A DNA stretch of 35,895 nt from Bacteroidales bacterium (lineage in GTDB: Bacteria > Bacteroidota > Bacteroidia > Bacteroidales > UBA932): contig JAEEQS010000015.1 of assembly GCA_016285455.1 (NCBI GenBank), positions 1-35,895 on the forward strand. The letters are read 5' to 3'. Positions within the stretch are counted from its first letter, which is position 1. Each line of letters begins with the position of its first letter. Positions 1 through 9,406 of the stretch are shown one piece after another. The notes below the pieces were generated by a model, which did no database searches, was not told where the DNA came from, and was given only the letters and a program-made list of their open reading frames with translations. A program made the position numbers and the translations under genes.

Positions 1-1702
1 CTACTACTGGACTCCTTCAGACTCCGGTGGAGAAATGTGGAGGGTAACCTACTGGCTTCAGGGAATGAACCTGGAGAACCTCATCAAGTATGCCGTTGAG
101 CACGAGAGATGGACCATGGCCGGTATCGGCTACGCCCTGAAGGCTCACTCCTGGGATGTTTCCACAAAGGAGAACGGCGAAATGCCTCTGGAGCAGGCCT
201 TTGTTCCTGGAGTGCTGGCGTTCGACTACCAGTACCAGGACGAGATATACGACTCCATCCAGACCTGGGCTCTGAGAGCCATCAGCTATCTCGAGATGCC
301 TGACGCTACCAACTATGGCAATCAGCTCAAGAACTATGACATTATCTACGGCGGAAACAGGGACAGGTGGCTTATGTTCGCCCACGGCGTAATGTGCCGC
401 AACCTGGCTTCCCTGACAAGAAAGTCTGACTTCGTTTCCAAGTACGCCAATGACCTCATCGCGCACGGAAAGCTCGCTATGCAGACCGTAGCAGACGACT
501 GTGTAATGCAGACTCCGGGCGGCGGAGCTGACGCGCAGTTTGGCGCATACAACAACTTCTGGTGCCCTAGAAGAGGCAATCTGACCAACAGCTACTGGCA
601 GGGAGACTTCATCGTAAAGATCATGACCGGTACAGTTCCTCTGTACAACCACGACTCCGGTGACATCTACAGGACTGAGAAGGATGACAGCCATTCAGAC
701 TACTATCCTTACAAGCTCAACCCTAACCAGATCATCACGGACACCCTGGTTGAGGAGACCGGACACTATGACCCTAGAGTTGCAGCCAAGCTGGCTACGC
801 GCGACAATATCACTTATGATAACATAGACAAGGCTGAGGTTGTGAAGTACTACAAGTACTACGGAGCCCAGTTCACCAACTCTGTTGGATACCAGGGATG
901 GACTACCCCTAGCTTCTATGGAAGAACAGCTACCGCCAATGTCGACTACGACGGAATCGGACGCTGGCTCTACCGCGAGACCGCTCCTTACATCATTATG
1001 ACTTCTGCCGAGATCCAGTTTGAGATGGCTGAGGCTTACTGGTATATGGGCGACAAGGCTAACGCTTTGGCTTGCTGGAAGAAGGGTGTTGAACTGGATA
1101 TGGAGTTCACTGAAAAGTACCTCTATCCTGGAAAGTCCAACGGCTCTAACTACGGTGCTAACCCTGGAGGAGACAAGATTGATCCTAAGCTCTTCAACAC
1201 TCTGGGCAAGGAGTATCTTGCAGGACCTTATGTTGCCGGCATCACCACCGGAACACTTACCCTGTCTCATATCATGATGCAGAAGTACGTTCACCTCTTC
1301 CCTTGGGGAGCTTACGAGGCCTGGGTTGACCTCCGCAAGTATCATTATGACATTAAGTACAGCGGAGATTATCCTGGTCAGGGCAACGGATGGACTGTTA
1401 CTACCATAGACCAGAAGTGGGATGAAGATGCTACGAAGGTTTACAAGGGATTCTATCTGAAGCCTGCACAGGTTCAGGGAAGAAGAAGCGCATACAACCA
1501 GGACAACCTCGGTTCTCCTGCTTACCGTATGACTCCTAGATACAACTCCGAGTATATGTGGAACAAGCCGGCTCTGGTGGCCCTCAAGCCTATACCTGGC
1601 CTTATTCCTACTGATAATGGAGGAACAGCATACAAGAACTACCATATCTCCATGCCTTGGTTCGCTTATCCTGGAGACATGCCTGAATCACTTCCTTATT
1701 AA
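1..1702 (+). CDS. SusD/RagB-family outer-membrane glycan-binding lipoprotein (5' end outside window)
   Basis: The frame is already open at the first base, so the signal peptide and N-terminus lie outside the window; 566 codons are visible. The family sits on the cell surface, capping a SusC-type TonB-dependent transporter and binding the glycan before import. Two parts fit SusD: a TPR-like helical stretch near codons 325-360 (TSAEIQFEMAEAYWYMGDKA), where an AEA helix is typical, and the later EAWVDLRKY, equivalent to the E-W-x-D-x-R signature before the C-terminus. The protein is rich in Tyr, Trp and Asn, as usual for sugar-binding surfaces. The partner susC gene should lie just upstream. A second lipoprotein gene begins 3 nt after the stop, so the two are probably co-transcribed. 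The substrate cannot be inferred. Confidence 0.88.
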   Translation, partial: YYWTPSDSGGEMWRVTYWLQGMNLENLIKYAVEHERWTMAGIGYALKAHSWDVSTKENGEMPLEQAFVPGVLAFDYQYQDEIYDSIQTWALRAISYLEMPDATNYGNQLKNYDIIYGGNRDRWLMFAHGVMCRNLASLTRKSDFVSKYANDLIAHGKLAMQTVADDCVMQTPGGGADAQFGAYNNFWCPRRGNLTNSYWQGDFIVKIMTGTVPLYNHDSGDIYRTEKDDSHSDYYPYKLNPNQIITDTLVEETGHYDPRVAAKLATRDNITYDNIDKAEVVKYYKYYGAQFTNSVGYQGWTTPSFYGRTATANVDYDGIGRWLYRETAPYIIMTSAEIQFEMAEAYWYMGDKANALACWKKGVELDMEFTEKYLYPGKSNGSNYGANPGGDKIDPKLFNTLGKEYLAGPYVAGITTGTLTLSHIMMQKYVHLFPWGAYEAWVDLRKYHYDIKYSGDYPGQGNGWTVTTIDQKWDEDATKVYKGFYLKPAQVQGRRSAYNQDNLGSPAYRMTPRYNSEYMWNKPALVALKPIPGLIPTDNGGTAYKNYHISMPWFAYPGDMPESLPY

Positions 1703-1705
1703 TAC

Positions 1706-2626
1706 ATGACAGATATGAAAAAGATATTATTTTCAATATTGGCTGTTGCAGCGGTATTCGCACTGACTTTCTGCACCAAGCACAAGATCGAGTATGACGC
1801 TGAAGTCTATAAAGGTGGAGACGCTGAAATCCAGCTGCACTATATGGCGCCTGTTGCCAACGTGGCCGCCAACTATATAGACTCTACCTATATCAACGGT
1901 GTACTGTACGCTAATGTTACGGGTGGAGGTTCTCTGGCTACTTACAACGGACTTCCTGGCGGAGCTACCGGAAGATTCTACCGCGTTCCTGCAGGAAGCG
2001 TCAATCTCAAGCTGATGAGAAAAGGTGATGTGGTCTATGACAGGAACGTTACCCTGGCTCAGGGCAAGCAGAACGTGGTTGTATATGACCTCAATCAAGA
2101 TCCTATTGTTCTTGACAACAAGTATCCTTACTGGGACTATTCCGCTCCTGCTCACATAAGCAACTATGGTACAGATTCCGTTTGCAAGGTGATGTTCATC
2201 AACTTCTTGTATGAGAGTGTTACCTATAACCAGGATGGTACCATTCAGTCAGCAGTTCCTTATCCTGGAAAGCTCCAGTATCAGGGCATTCGCCAGGGTG
2301 AAGAGGCTGCCGGATACTTCAACGTAGGAGAGCCTGTGGGATTCGGTGAGGCTACAGACAGAGTGGAACTCATTGTCCACAAGTCCGTATTCAACTCATC
2401 CGGTTACCAGAGGATAGACTACAGGATACTCACAGAATCAGGAGATGTTTTCCAGAAGTGGAATGGTTCCAGAATGGTTAACTACACAGACTACTGGAAC
2501 GGTTACATCGGAAGAGTGTATATGCACTTCTTCAGAGGAAACAGGACACAATCCATAAAGGGTTGGACTGGCACCGGAAGCGCACCAGACACTCAATGCA
2601 ACGTTTCACAGTGGACGTCTCTGTAA
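1706..2626 (+). CDS. DUF4397-like cell-surface lipoprotein
   Basis: A 306-aa protein. ATG at 1706 and a second in-frame ATG at 1715 (MKKILFSILAVAAVFALTFC) are both possible; the second gives a cleaner signal peptide. Cys about 19 residues later is followed by TKHK, a lipoprotein-like site with an unusual Phe at -1. The segment after the signal (AEIQLHYMAPVANVAANYID, then an R-V-P-A-G-S-V-N-L-K-L pattern and a GKQNVVVYDL strand) follows the beta-sandwich pattern of DUF4397 domains; this is an inference from pattern, not a match I could score. The C-terminal half is aromatic-rich and unassigned. It follows the SusD gene by 3 nt and is probably a surface glycan-binding accessory of the same locus. 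Confidence 0.72.
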   Translation: MTDMKKILFSILAVAAVFALTFCTKHKIEYDAEVYKGGDAEIQLHYMAPVANVAANYIDSTYINGVLYANVTGGGSLATYNGLPGGATGRFYRVPAGSVNLKLMRKGDVVYDRNVTLAQGKQNVVVYDLNQDPIVLDNKYPYWDYSAPAHISNYGTDSVCKVMFINFLYESVTYNQDGTIQSAVPYPGKLQYQGIRQGEEAAGYFNVGEPVGFGEATDRVELIVHKSVFNSSGYQRIDYRILTESGDVFQKWNGSRMVNYTDYWNGYIGRVYMHFFRGNRTQSIKGWTGTGSAPDTQCNVSQWTSL

Positions 2627-2664
2627 AAAGCTCTTGGTCTATGAACAATTCATAGGCCGGCTGT

Positions 2665-2700
2665 AAAAAAAGAGGATGAAAATTCATCCTCTTTTTTTTA
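2665..2700. terminator. Bidirectional intrinsic terminator
   Basis: A perfect 9-bp stem (agaggatga 2671-2679 with tcatcctct 2684-2692) around a 4-nt loop has a run of A on its left and T on its right. It can therefore stop transcription from the SusD-side operon and from the facing serine-hydrolase gene. Confidence 0.85.
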
Positions 2701-2722
2701 TCCCTATTTGATAGGGGTATTG

Positions 2723-4258
2723 TTAATACAGCAGATTGACTCTCTGCATTACGGCATCCAGAGCCAGATAAATTGCCGTATCAAAATTAACGTCTGCATT
2801 TCTTGAGTTGCAAAGCAGAACGCCGTGAACTCCATTGTTGCCTCTTACTATGATAGTAGCCGTTCCGTTGATGTTTCCGCCGTGGAAAGAAGCCCAGGTC
2901 TTGAGAGTGTTATGGCCTATTCTCCAGCCATATCCGTAACCTCCAGGATTTGAAGAAGTATAGTTCTTATACACTTTGTCCAATGTCTCTTTCTGGAGAA
3001 TGTCAGGAACAACGGTTCCGTAATCCATTGCGCAAACCAGCTTCATAAGGCCAACAGGAGAATTTATAACTGCGCCGCAAGCTGCAACCACGTTCATATC
3101 GTTGCCGTAAGCGGAACTGCCGTACTGGGCGTAATATACGCACTCGTTGGCTCTTCTTCCGCCCTTGTCGCTCTTGCCCATCCACACATCGGTGACACCG
3201 GCCTTGGCCTCAACTTTTCTCAGGTAGTCTTCGTAAGATTCGCCGGAAACTTTCTCCACAATCTGGCCCAAAACGCAGTAGCCAAGATTGTAGTAGGAAT
3301 AAGTTTTTGCTCCAGGAGAAACTCCCAGCATATACTCAACCCTGGCCTTCAGGCTCTTGCCAGCAAAGCGGCTGTCGCTTGTAAAGATAGGGTCATTGTC
3401 GTTGGTCAAAGAATATTTCCAGCCGCTCGTATGGGTAAGCAGTTCGTGAACAGTTATCTTGTCAACACCTGCAGCGTGAGTTCCTGGATACATACTCTGG
3501 AGAATTCCCTCAGGGCTGCCTGTTCCGTTTGCTCCTGCCGGCGCAAATACATAATCGTCTGGAGAGAGCTTGCCCTCCTCGTAAAGAGTCATTATGCAAA
3601 GAGCGCACTGGAACTTTGAAACGCTGGCCAGACGGAAAAGCGTTGTAGGAGTTGTTCTTGTCCAAGGAGAAGAATCCAGGTTGGAATAACCGTAACCTGC
3701 TTCATATGCGGGCTTTTCGCCCTTGGTTGTAGCCACTCCAATTCCAGGGATGTTGTATTTCTTCATTATGGCATAAACCTCTGCGTCTGCAGTTGCGTCT
3801 CCCTCCCTTACCAAGGCAAAATACAATTTCCTGTGGCTTCCGTCTTCTGCAGTAACCGCAATCTCCACATCTTTTGTATAGTTGGCCGCTGTTGAGCCAG
3901 ATACGGCAGCAACTCCGCCAATCTTTACAGTAGCCTTGTTGCTTACTCCAAAAGTTGCAACCAGCTTGGTAAGGTCTGTTCCTACAGGAACTGTAATAAG
4001 CACCAGATTACGATTCTGTATTGTTGCAATAGTAGCGGAGGCATCTACCGTTATGCTTGGATTAGAAACAGCCTTGAACTGGAAGGTGTTAAGCTCACAC
4101 GCTGTAGATACGGAAGGTTTTGGATCCGGCGTGATTGGTCCGTCTTCCTTACCGCCTCCTCCACCGCCACCGCAATTGGTTAAGCTCAGCGATGCTGCAA
4201 TCATCACTACTCCCAGAAGAAGTGTCTTTGCTTTTAGATAGAATTCTGAACGTTTCAT
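2723..4258 (-). CDS. Serine hydrolase (beta-lactamase/S12 family) lipoprotein with N-terminal DUF5018-like domain
   Basis: A 511-aa protein with a lipoprotein signal (SLSLTNC, Cys29) followed by seven Gly, a common surface-export-like linker in Bacteroidetes. Residues about 45-150 resemble DUF5018 and related adhesive Ig-like domains (VPVGTDLTKL...TAEDGSHRKLYF). Residues about 160-511 form a penicillin-binding/class C beta-lactamase-like domain: SxxK motif SVSK near residue 212, the HTSGW segment, a Tyr-x-Asn-like YYN, and HGG where class C enzymes have KTG. The family includes D-alanyl-D-alanine carboxypeptidases, esterases and peptidases; the HxG third motif favours an S12 peptidase or esterase over a true beta-lactamase. 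It lies 51 nt downstream of the MG2 gene and is probably co-transcribed with it. Confidence 0.85.
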   Translation of the reverse strand: MKRSEFYLKAKTLLLGVVMIAASLSLTNCGGGGGGGKEDGPITPDPKPSVSTACELNTFQFKAVSNPSITVDASATIATIQNRNLVLITVPVGTDLTKLVATFGVSNKATVKIGGVAAVSGSTAANYTKDVEIAVTAEDGSHRKLYFALVREGDATADAEVYAIMKKYNIPGIGVATTKGEKPAYEAGYGYSNLDSSPWTRTTPTTLFRLASVSKFQCALCIMTLYEEGKLSPDDYVFAPAGANGTGSPEGILQSMYPGTHAAGVDKITVHELLTHTSGWKYSLTNDNDPIFTSDSRFAGKSLKARVEYMLGVSPGAKTYSYYNLGYCVLGQIVEKVSGESYEDYLRKVEAKAGVTDVWMGKSDKGGRRANECVYYAQYGSSAYGNDMNVVAACGAVINSPVGLMKLVCAMDYGTVVPDILQKETLDKVYKNYTSSNPGGYGYGWRIGHNTLKTWASFHGGNINGTATIIVRGNNGVHGVLLCNSRNADVNFDTAIYLALDAVMQRVNLLY

Positions 4259-4309
4259 AACTCTTTCTTGTTTATTCTTGTTATTAATCTTTTATTTGCC
4301 TCTCAAAAA

Positions 4310-6850
4310 TCAGTCCCTCTTTATCTGCTGCTTGGAGAAGATGTATTCTCCGTCATCGGTGACTCCTTCAATAACAACAGTATAGCTGGATTTTCCGTCT
4401 GAGGTATTGAAGTGGAAAGTTCCTTTTCCGCCCTCAACCACCAGAGCAGGCTCCCAATAAACGGTAGATCTCTGGTCACTGCCAGAACGGCTGATGGCCT
4501 TGCCCTGAATATCGTAAGCAGGAGAATAGAATCTCTTTGGCCTTTGCCATCCAAGAGGATAGCCCTTGGTTACATTCTTAGGCATTCCCGTTTTTGTGTT
4601 GGCTTTGGTTTTTATCATAATAACCGGCAATATGGTGCCGCTGCCATCCAGCATAGGAGAGAACGGAGCCGCGTCTGCGCCCCTGAGGTAAACAAATGCC
4701 TCCAGCTCATCTACATTGTAATGATCCAGTTCACTAGAAGAAGCTGCCTGGAAGCCGTTTACGTAAACTATTATTTCTGAATACTCGCTCACCTCAAATT
4801 CTGTAGCCCTGGCTGGAACCCTATATACCAGTTTCCTTTCTCCTGAAATAGTATCGGTATCAAATCTTATGCCCGTGCAATGCTCTATAATATAGGTCAT
4901 AAGGTCAAAGGCTGCATAAGGTTTGAGATCTTCTTCCGTCTTGAGCTGCCCCTGCTTGAAATACTGGATAGGGAAAGGAGACACATTGTCTTTTGCCTTG
5001 ACCATCCTCTGCGATGTTACGTAAATCGGATCCAGCTGATAAACTTTTTCTCCGCCGCTGTTGTAGTAATTCTGAATCATATACTGAGCCGCTTCCTGAG
5101 AATAGTCTATCTTGTCTTTTCTTCTTTGATAATTGATTACAGGAGCAAAAGAATCGTCATCTATATAAGGAATGAAAGACCTTTTTCCGCCTCCAAGGCC
5201 AACGGCATTCACAATAAACAGTGTGGAATCAGGGAAATTGATGTCTTTAAGTTCAAAATAACCGGCAGAATCCAGCTGCCCCATTGCCGTAAGATTGATT
5301 GACGGCGCCACAAAGGAAACTATAGAAGACTTTCCCCTCCTCAGAGAAGACTTCTTGACTCTTCCGGAAATGGTCTGAATGTATTCCTTGCCAAAATTCG
5401 GCATTTCATACTGACCCTTGAATATTGCAGGAAGATCGTAATACTGCCACCCCTGAGTCATCATAAGAAGATCTGCTGCCGCTTCTCTTTCCTTAAAATC
5501 AACGCTCTCGTCAAAATACCACTGAGGATTCTCCACATAGCCCTTCAGCTCTGAAGACATAAGCATATAGGAAACAATATTGTTCTCTGTTCCCACATAA
5601 GGAGAGTGGCTGTCGTCTGTTACTGATACAGAGAGGTCTCCATTAACAGGACGGTTAAGGGTAATGGTACAGGTTACAGGCTCTCTCTGCCCGTAAGACT
5701 TGCGGTCTGTGGCCATCTTTACATCGCCAGAAGAAACCGGAAGAACCATAAACGGCCTCTTTGCGTAAACATTTCCATCTGAATCAGCAATCGTGGCAAC
5801 ATTAACCCCTTCTGCCAGGTTGTTGATAGGAAGAGCCAGCTTGGCAGCCGCGCTCAAAGGCTTGGAGTAGAAAATTTCCGTGCCGTTAGACAGAACAAAC
5901 AACAGAGAGTTCTTGTCCAGATCTGGAGTGGCAGAAAGCTCAGCGATAATGTTTTCTCCACTGAAAGTGAGATTGATAGCTGCCCCAGAATTTTCAGGAG
6001 AAGGAAGATTCACTCTCTTTTCCACGTCTCTAGTGTCTTTGATGCGGGCATAATAGCTTCCGCCAGGATAAGGAACAAAGGAGACTTTGCCCATACCCAG
6101 CTTATTGGTCTTGAAAGAAGCTACTTTGTTGTCTTTGTTGTCGAGAATATCTCCCTCAACTTCACATCCAAAACCAGTCTCATCTACGCATTTGACACCT
6201 ATAACAGCCTTTAGGCCTGCAAAATAGCGTCCACTCTCAGGCAGGAACTGGCAATCCACATCGTGCTTTGGAGCTTTTTCTTTCTTGAACGGATTCAGCA
6301 CTCCGACTTTAGTATAATCTTCCGTTACATCATCTTTATGCTCAACAAGCTCTTTTACGTAATTATCTTTTATCGGATTTATTACAGTAAGCATTCTGCT
6401 GTAGATGTACTCTGCCGGAAAGTTCAAAGACCAATATGAATAAGCCCTCAATATTGCTCTTCCGGTATTCATATCGCTGTCCAGCACCACGTAGCCCTGC
6501 AGAATACCGTTGCGCCTTTTCACCTTCACCCTCTGAACCATTCTGTGTGTTTCCTCTATCTTGTTTGAATACACGTTCTTGGCATAATAGTATGTAAGCA
6601 GTTCCACATAAATGTAGTTGCTCTCCGGAAACTCGGAAGCCATGGAATTGTTCATCAGATAGCCCTTGAACCAGACAGTATCTCCCACGCAATAAGTTTC
6701 CCTGTCTGTCTGAAGATAAAGTTTCTCCGGCGACAGAAGCTGGGAATAGGCCTTGTAACGCTCTTCAAGCTTGTTCTGAGCAGAAATAGTACTGGCAAAA
6801 GCAACTGCCAGGAAAGCTGCAACGACTGAGATTTTGAAAAATTTCTTCAT
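4310..6850 (-). CDS. MG2-domain (alpha-2-macroglobulin-like) surface protein
   Basis: An 846-aa protein with a Sec signal peptide ending near SAQ (residues 1-24). Just after it comes KLYLQTDRETYCVGDTVWFK, the hallmark MG2 strand pattern of macroglobulin-like proteins. Around residues 370-420 a second Ig-like repeat occurs (KMATDRKSYGQREPVTCTIT). The C-terminal third contains a segment reminiscent of a TonB-receptor plug domain (KPYAAFDLMTYIIEHCTGIR) and ends in another beta domain (YWEPALVVEGGKGTFHFNTS). This architecture is common and poorly understood in Bacteroidetes; no thioester motif is visible. It is probably the first gene of a pair with the serine hydrolase, and is preceded by a terminator for tsf. 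Confidence 0.8.
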   Translation of the reverse strand: MKKFFKISVVAAFLAVAFASTISAQNKLEERYKAYSQLLSPEKLYLQTDRETYCVGDTVWFKGYLMNNSMASEFPESNYIYVELLTYYYAKNVYSNKIEETHRMVQRVKVKRRNGILQGYVVLDSDMNTGRAILRAYSYWSLNFPAEYIYSRMLTVINPIKDNYVKELVEHKDDVTEDYTKVGVLNPFKKEKAPKHDVDCQFLPESGRYFAGLKAVIGVKCVDETGFGCEVEGDILDNKDNKVASFKTNKLGMGKVSFVPYPGGSYYARIKDTRDVEKRVNLPSPENSGAAINLTFSGENIIAELSATPDLDKNSLLFVLSNGTEIFYSKPLSAAAKLALPINNLAEGVNVATIADSDGNVYAKRPFMVLPVSSGDVKMATDRKSYGQREPVTCTITLNRPVNGDLSVSVTDDSHSPYVGTENNIVSYMLMSSELKGYVENPQWYFDESVDFKEREAAADLLMMTQGWQYYDLPAIFKGQYEMPNFGKEYIQTISGRVKKSSLRRGKSSIVSFVAPSINLTAMGQLDSAGYFELKDINFPDSTLFIVNAVGLGGGKRSFIPYIDDDSFAPVINYQRRKDKIDYSQEAAQYMIQNYYNSGGEKVYQLDPIYVTSQRMVKAKDNVSPFPIQYFKQGQLKTEEDLKPYAAFDLMTYIIEHCTGIRFDTDTISGERKLVYRVPARATEFEVSEYSEIIVYVNGFQAASSSELDHYNVDELEAFVYLRGADAAPFSPMLDGSGTILPVIMIKTKANTKTGMPKNVTKGYPLGWQRPKRFYSPAYDIQGKAISRSGSDQRSTVYWEPALVVEGGKGTFHFNTSDGKSSYTVVIEGVTDDGEYIFSKQQIKRD

Positions 6851-6880
6851 AATTGAAACACGCTATTTGGGTGCAAAGTA

Positions 6881-6917
6881 CAAAAAAAAAACGGGATGAT
6901 AGTACAATCACCCCGCT
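6881..6917 (-). terminator. Intrinsic terminator of the rplM-rpsI-rpsB-tsf operon
   Basis: On the minus strand, a GC-rich stem (cggggtgat 6915-6907 pairing with atcatcccg 6900-6892, one G.U pair) is followed by ten T (6891-6882). It lies 21 nt past the tsf stop codon. Confidence 0.85.
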
Positions 6918-6937
6918 TTCTTTTCTTTTACCTGTTA

Positions 6938-7933
6938 TTAGTCGCTGAGAGAGAACCTGCGGAAAGAAAGAACCTTTACCTCAGGATCCATTCTCTTCAG
7001 ATACTGTGCAACGGTCTCCTTGCCGTCTCCAAGAGCCAGAATCTGCTCGTTGAGAGTCTTCTCCTTGAAGAACTTGTTCAGGCGGCCCATAGCAATGTTC
7101 TGAATCATTGCCTCAGGAAGGTTGGCTGCCTTCTGCTCGGCGGCTTCCTTCATAATCTGGCGACCCTTTGCTGCCTCTTCAGGAGTGATCCATCCCTTGG
7201 CGGTGTTGCTCTCGATGTGATCCTCGCTGTCGAAGTGGTTAGGATTCAGGCCAGCCTTGCTTAAAGCGGCGTCAACAGCCTTCTTAACCATTTCTTCCTT
7301 GGTCTTGCTAACTGCAATGGCAAGTTCCTCATCCTTTCTCTGCTGAGGAATGTCGTCTGCGGTAACTGCAATAGGAACCATTGCGGTAACCTGCATAGCG
7401 ATTTCCTTTGCTACATCGTCTGAGATCTTCTTGCTGAAGCCTACGATGGTTGCAACTTTCTGGTTAGAGTGGATGTAAAGGCCTACGAAAGGAGCCTCAA
7501 TCTTCTCATAGCAAGCTACAACGTGCTTCTCGCCACTCTTTCCGGTCTGGTCCATAACTGCATCTTCGATGGTCATGTCCCCTACCTTGCACTTCTTGAG
7601 GTCATCAAGAGTTGCAGGAGTAGCAGCAATAGCAGCATCTGCGATAGCCTTTGCAAGAGCCTGGAATCCGTCTGTCTTGGCAACGAAGTCTGTCTCGCAG
7701 CCCAGGCAGGTGAGTGTGGCAACGGTCTTGTCTGCATTTGCCCTGGCCAGAACAGCACCCTCAGTGGTCTCTCTGTCAGAACGCTTTGCAGCGATAACCT
7801 TACCCTTCTCCCTCAGAATTTCCTTTGCTTTGTCGAAGTCGCCCTCAGCCTCTATCAAGGCCTTCTTGCAGTCCATCATTCCGGCCTGCGTCATCTGGCG
7901 AAGCTTCATAACGTCTGATGCTTTGATTTCCAT
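6938..7933 (-). CDS. tsf: Translation elongation factor Ts
   Basis: A 331-aa cytoplasmic guanine-nucleotide exchange factor for EF-Tu. The N-terminal UBA-like domain is clear (VMKLRQMTQAGMMDCKKALI, residues about 8-27). The core carries the EF-Tu-contacting segment ETDFVAKTDGFQALAK. The length and the acidic insert (HFDSEDHIESNTAKG) before the C-terminal helices fit the longer EF-Ts of Bacteroidetes. It starts 19 nt after rpsB, in the conserved rpsB-tsf order, and is the last gene before the terminator. Confidence 0.98.
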   Translation of the reverse strand: MEIKASDVMKLRQMTQAGMMDCKKALIEAEGDFDKAKEILREKGKVIAAKRSDRETTEGAVLARANADKTVATLTCLGCETDFVAKTDGFQALAKAIADAAIAATPATLDDLKKCKVGDMTIEDAVMDQTGKSGEKHVVACYEKIEAPFVGLYIHSNQKVATIVGFSKKISDDVAKEIAMQVTAMVPIAVTADDIPQQRKDEELAIAVSKTKEEMVKKAVDAALSKAGLNPNHFDSEDHIESNTAKGWITPEEAAKGRQIMKEAAEQKAANLPEAMIQNIAMGRLNKFFKEKTLNEQILALGDGKETVAQYLKRMDPEVKVLSFRRFSLSD

Positions 7934-7952
7934 AATCAGTCTCCTTTCTTAA

Positions 7953-8819
7953 TTATTCAGCCTTTGGTTCAGCCTTCTTTGCAGGCTTGTCCTCGGTATT
8001 GACCTTTCTTCTTGGACGGATCTTCTTGCCCTCAGGCATAGCGTCAGAAGCCTTCTTCTCGCCTTCTGCCTTTGCAAGAGCCTTGTCCTTGGCCCTCTTT
8101 TCCTCTTCGGCTGCTGCCTTCTCTCTCTCGAGCTTTCTCTCTTCGAGACCTTCAGCAATAGCGCCGCAGAGTGCGCTGACAACTACCTGAACACTCTTTG
8201 CAGCGTCGTCGTTGGCAGGTATAACATAATCTACAGGGGTTGGATCGCAGCAAGTGTCAACCATCGCGATAACAGGAATATTCAGTCTCTTGGCCTCCTT
8301 AACGGCGTTGGCCTCTTTCTGAACATCAACAACAAACAGTGCTGACGGGAGACGGCTCATATCTGCTATTGAACCTAAGTTCTTCTCCAACTTTGCCCTC
8401 TGACGGTCTACCTGGAGTTTCTCTCTCTTTGCAAGAGTCTCGTAGGTTCCGTCTGTCTTCATCTTGTCTATGGTATTCATCTTCTTGACAGCCTTGCGGA
8501 TTGTCGGGAAGTTTGTAAGCATACCACCTGGCCATCTTTCAGTTACATATGGCATATTCACGGCTTTGGCCTGCTCCGCGATAATGTCTTTGGCCTGCTT
8601 CTTTGTTGCGACAAACAGAATCCTGCGTCCAGAGCGGGCGAGATTCTTCATCATTGCTGCCGCATCATCAATCATAAGCACGGTCTTGTGCAGGTCTATG
8701 ATATGGATTCCGTTCTTCTCCATAAAGATATAAGGAGCCATCTTAGGATTCCATTTCCTCTTCAGGTGTCCGAAGTGTGCGCCTGCCTCTAATAATTCTT
8801 GGAAATTTGTTCTTGGCAT
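7953..8819 (-). CDS. rpsB: 30S ribosomal protein S2
   Basis: A 288-aa protein. The N-terminus (MPRTNFQELLEAGAHFGHLK) and the TKKQAKDI and RWPGGMLTNF segments are diagnostic of S2. The last ~65 residues form a Lys/Glu/Ala-rich low-complexity tail, which makes it longer than E. coli S2 (241 aa); such tails are common in this phylum. It is separated from rpsI by a 193-bp gap (8820-9012) holding a 12-bp repeat, TCAATCCCYGGG, at 8892-8903 and 8915-8926. The second copy is part of a palindrome AATCCC-t-GGGATT (8917-8929). That gap may contain a separate promoter or leader for rpsB-tsf. Confidence 0.98.
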   Translation of the reverse strand: MPRTNFQELLEAGAHFGHLKRKWNPKMAPYIFMEKNGIHIIDLHKTVLMIDDAAAMMKNLARSGRRILFVATKKQAKDIIAEQAKAVNMPYVTERWPGGMLTNFPTIRKAVKKMNTIDKMKTDGTYETLAKREKLQVDRQRAKLEKNLGSIADMSRLPSALFVVDVQKEANAVKEAKRLNIPVIAMVDTCCDPTPVDYVIPANDDAAKSVQVVVSALCGAIAEGLEERKLEREKAAAEEEKRAKDKALAKAEGEKKASDAMPEGKKIRPRRKVNTEDKPAKKAEPKAE

Positions 8820-9012
8820 TTTATTAACCTTTAATGCTTTTGTTACTTTTTTTCTTTTGTGCCCCAGCCTATTGCTGAAGGCCTCTTTTCATCAATCCCC
8901 GGGCAGTGAATTTCTCAATCCCTGGGATTTTCCGCAGAAGGGCAAAGAGTGGTAATCTAAAGAGTCCACGTCTTTTTTCCTCTTCTGTGCAGAATACTTT
9001 ACAACGCAAATA

Positions 9013-9402
9013 CTAACGCTTGCTGAACTGGAAGCGTCTGCGTGCGCCAGGCTGGCCAGGTTTCTTTCTCTCGACCTCTCTTGCATCTCTTGAAAGGAAT
9101 CCTTCCTTCTTCAGAGCTGAACGGTATGCCTCAGCATCGATCTTGCAGAGAGCGCGGGCGATAGCAAGGCGAAGAGCCTCTGCCTGTCCTTTGGTTCCGC
9201 CACCGTCCAGGTTGGCAACAATGTCAAAATTCGCCTGGGTATTGGTGACTGTAAGAGGCTGCATTACAATGTACTTGAGGGAATCGTCCGGAAAATAAAC
9301 GGCCAGTTCCTTTCCGTTGATTGTGATGTTGCCTTTGCCTGAGTTCACATAAACGCGAGCAACAGCTGATTTACGTCTTCCAAGGGCGTTAACTTTCTCC
9401 AT
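9013..9402 (-). CDS. rpsI: 30S ribosomal protein S9
   Basis: A 129-aa protein of normal family length. It begins with EKVNALGRRKSAVARVYVN, contains the GGGTKGQAEALRLAIARAL segment, and ends with the basic tail RRRFQFSKR that reaches the ribosomal P site. It starts 4 nt after rplM, the standard pair. Confidence 0.98.
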   Translation of the reverse strand: MEKVNALGRRKSAVARVYVNSGKGNITINGKELAVYFPDDSLKYIVMQPLTVTNTQANFDIVANLDGGGTKGQAEALRLAIARALCKIDAEAYRSALKKEGFLSRDAREVERKKPGQPGARRRFQFSKR

Positions 9403-9406
9403 GCTG

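Noticed and set aside
695..1645. Long open frame antisense to the SusD-like gene
   Set aside because: It mirrors the codon pattern of the sense gene, has no start context or domain, and the sense frame is clearly SusD.
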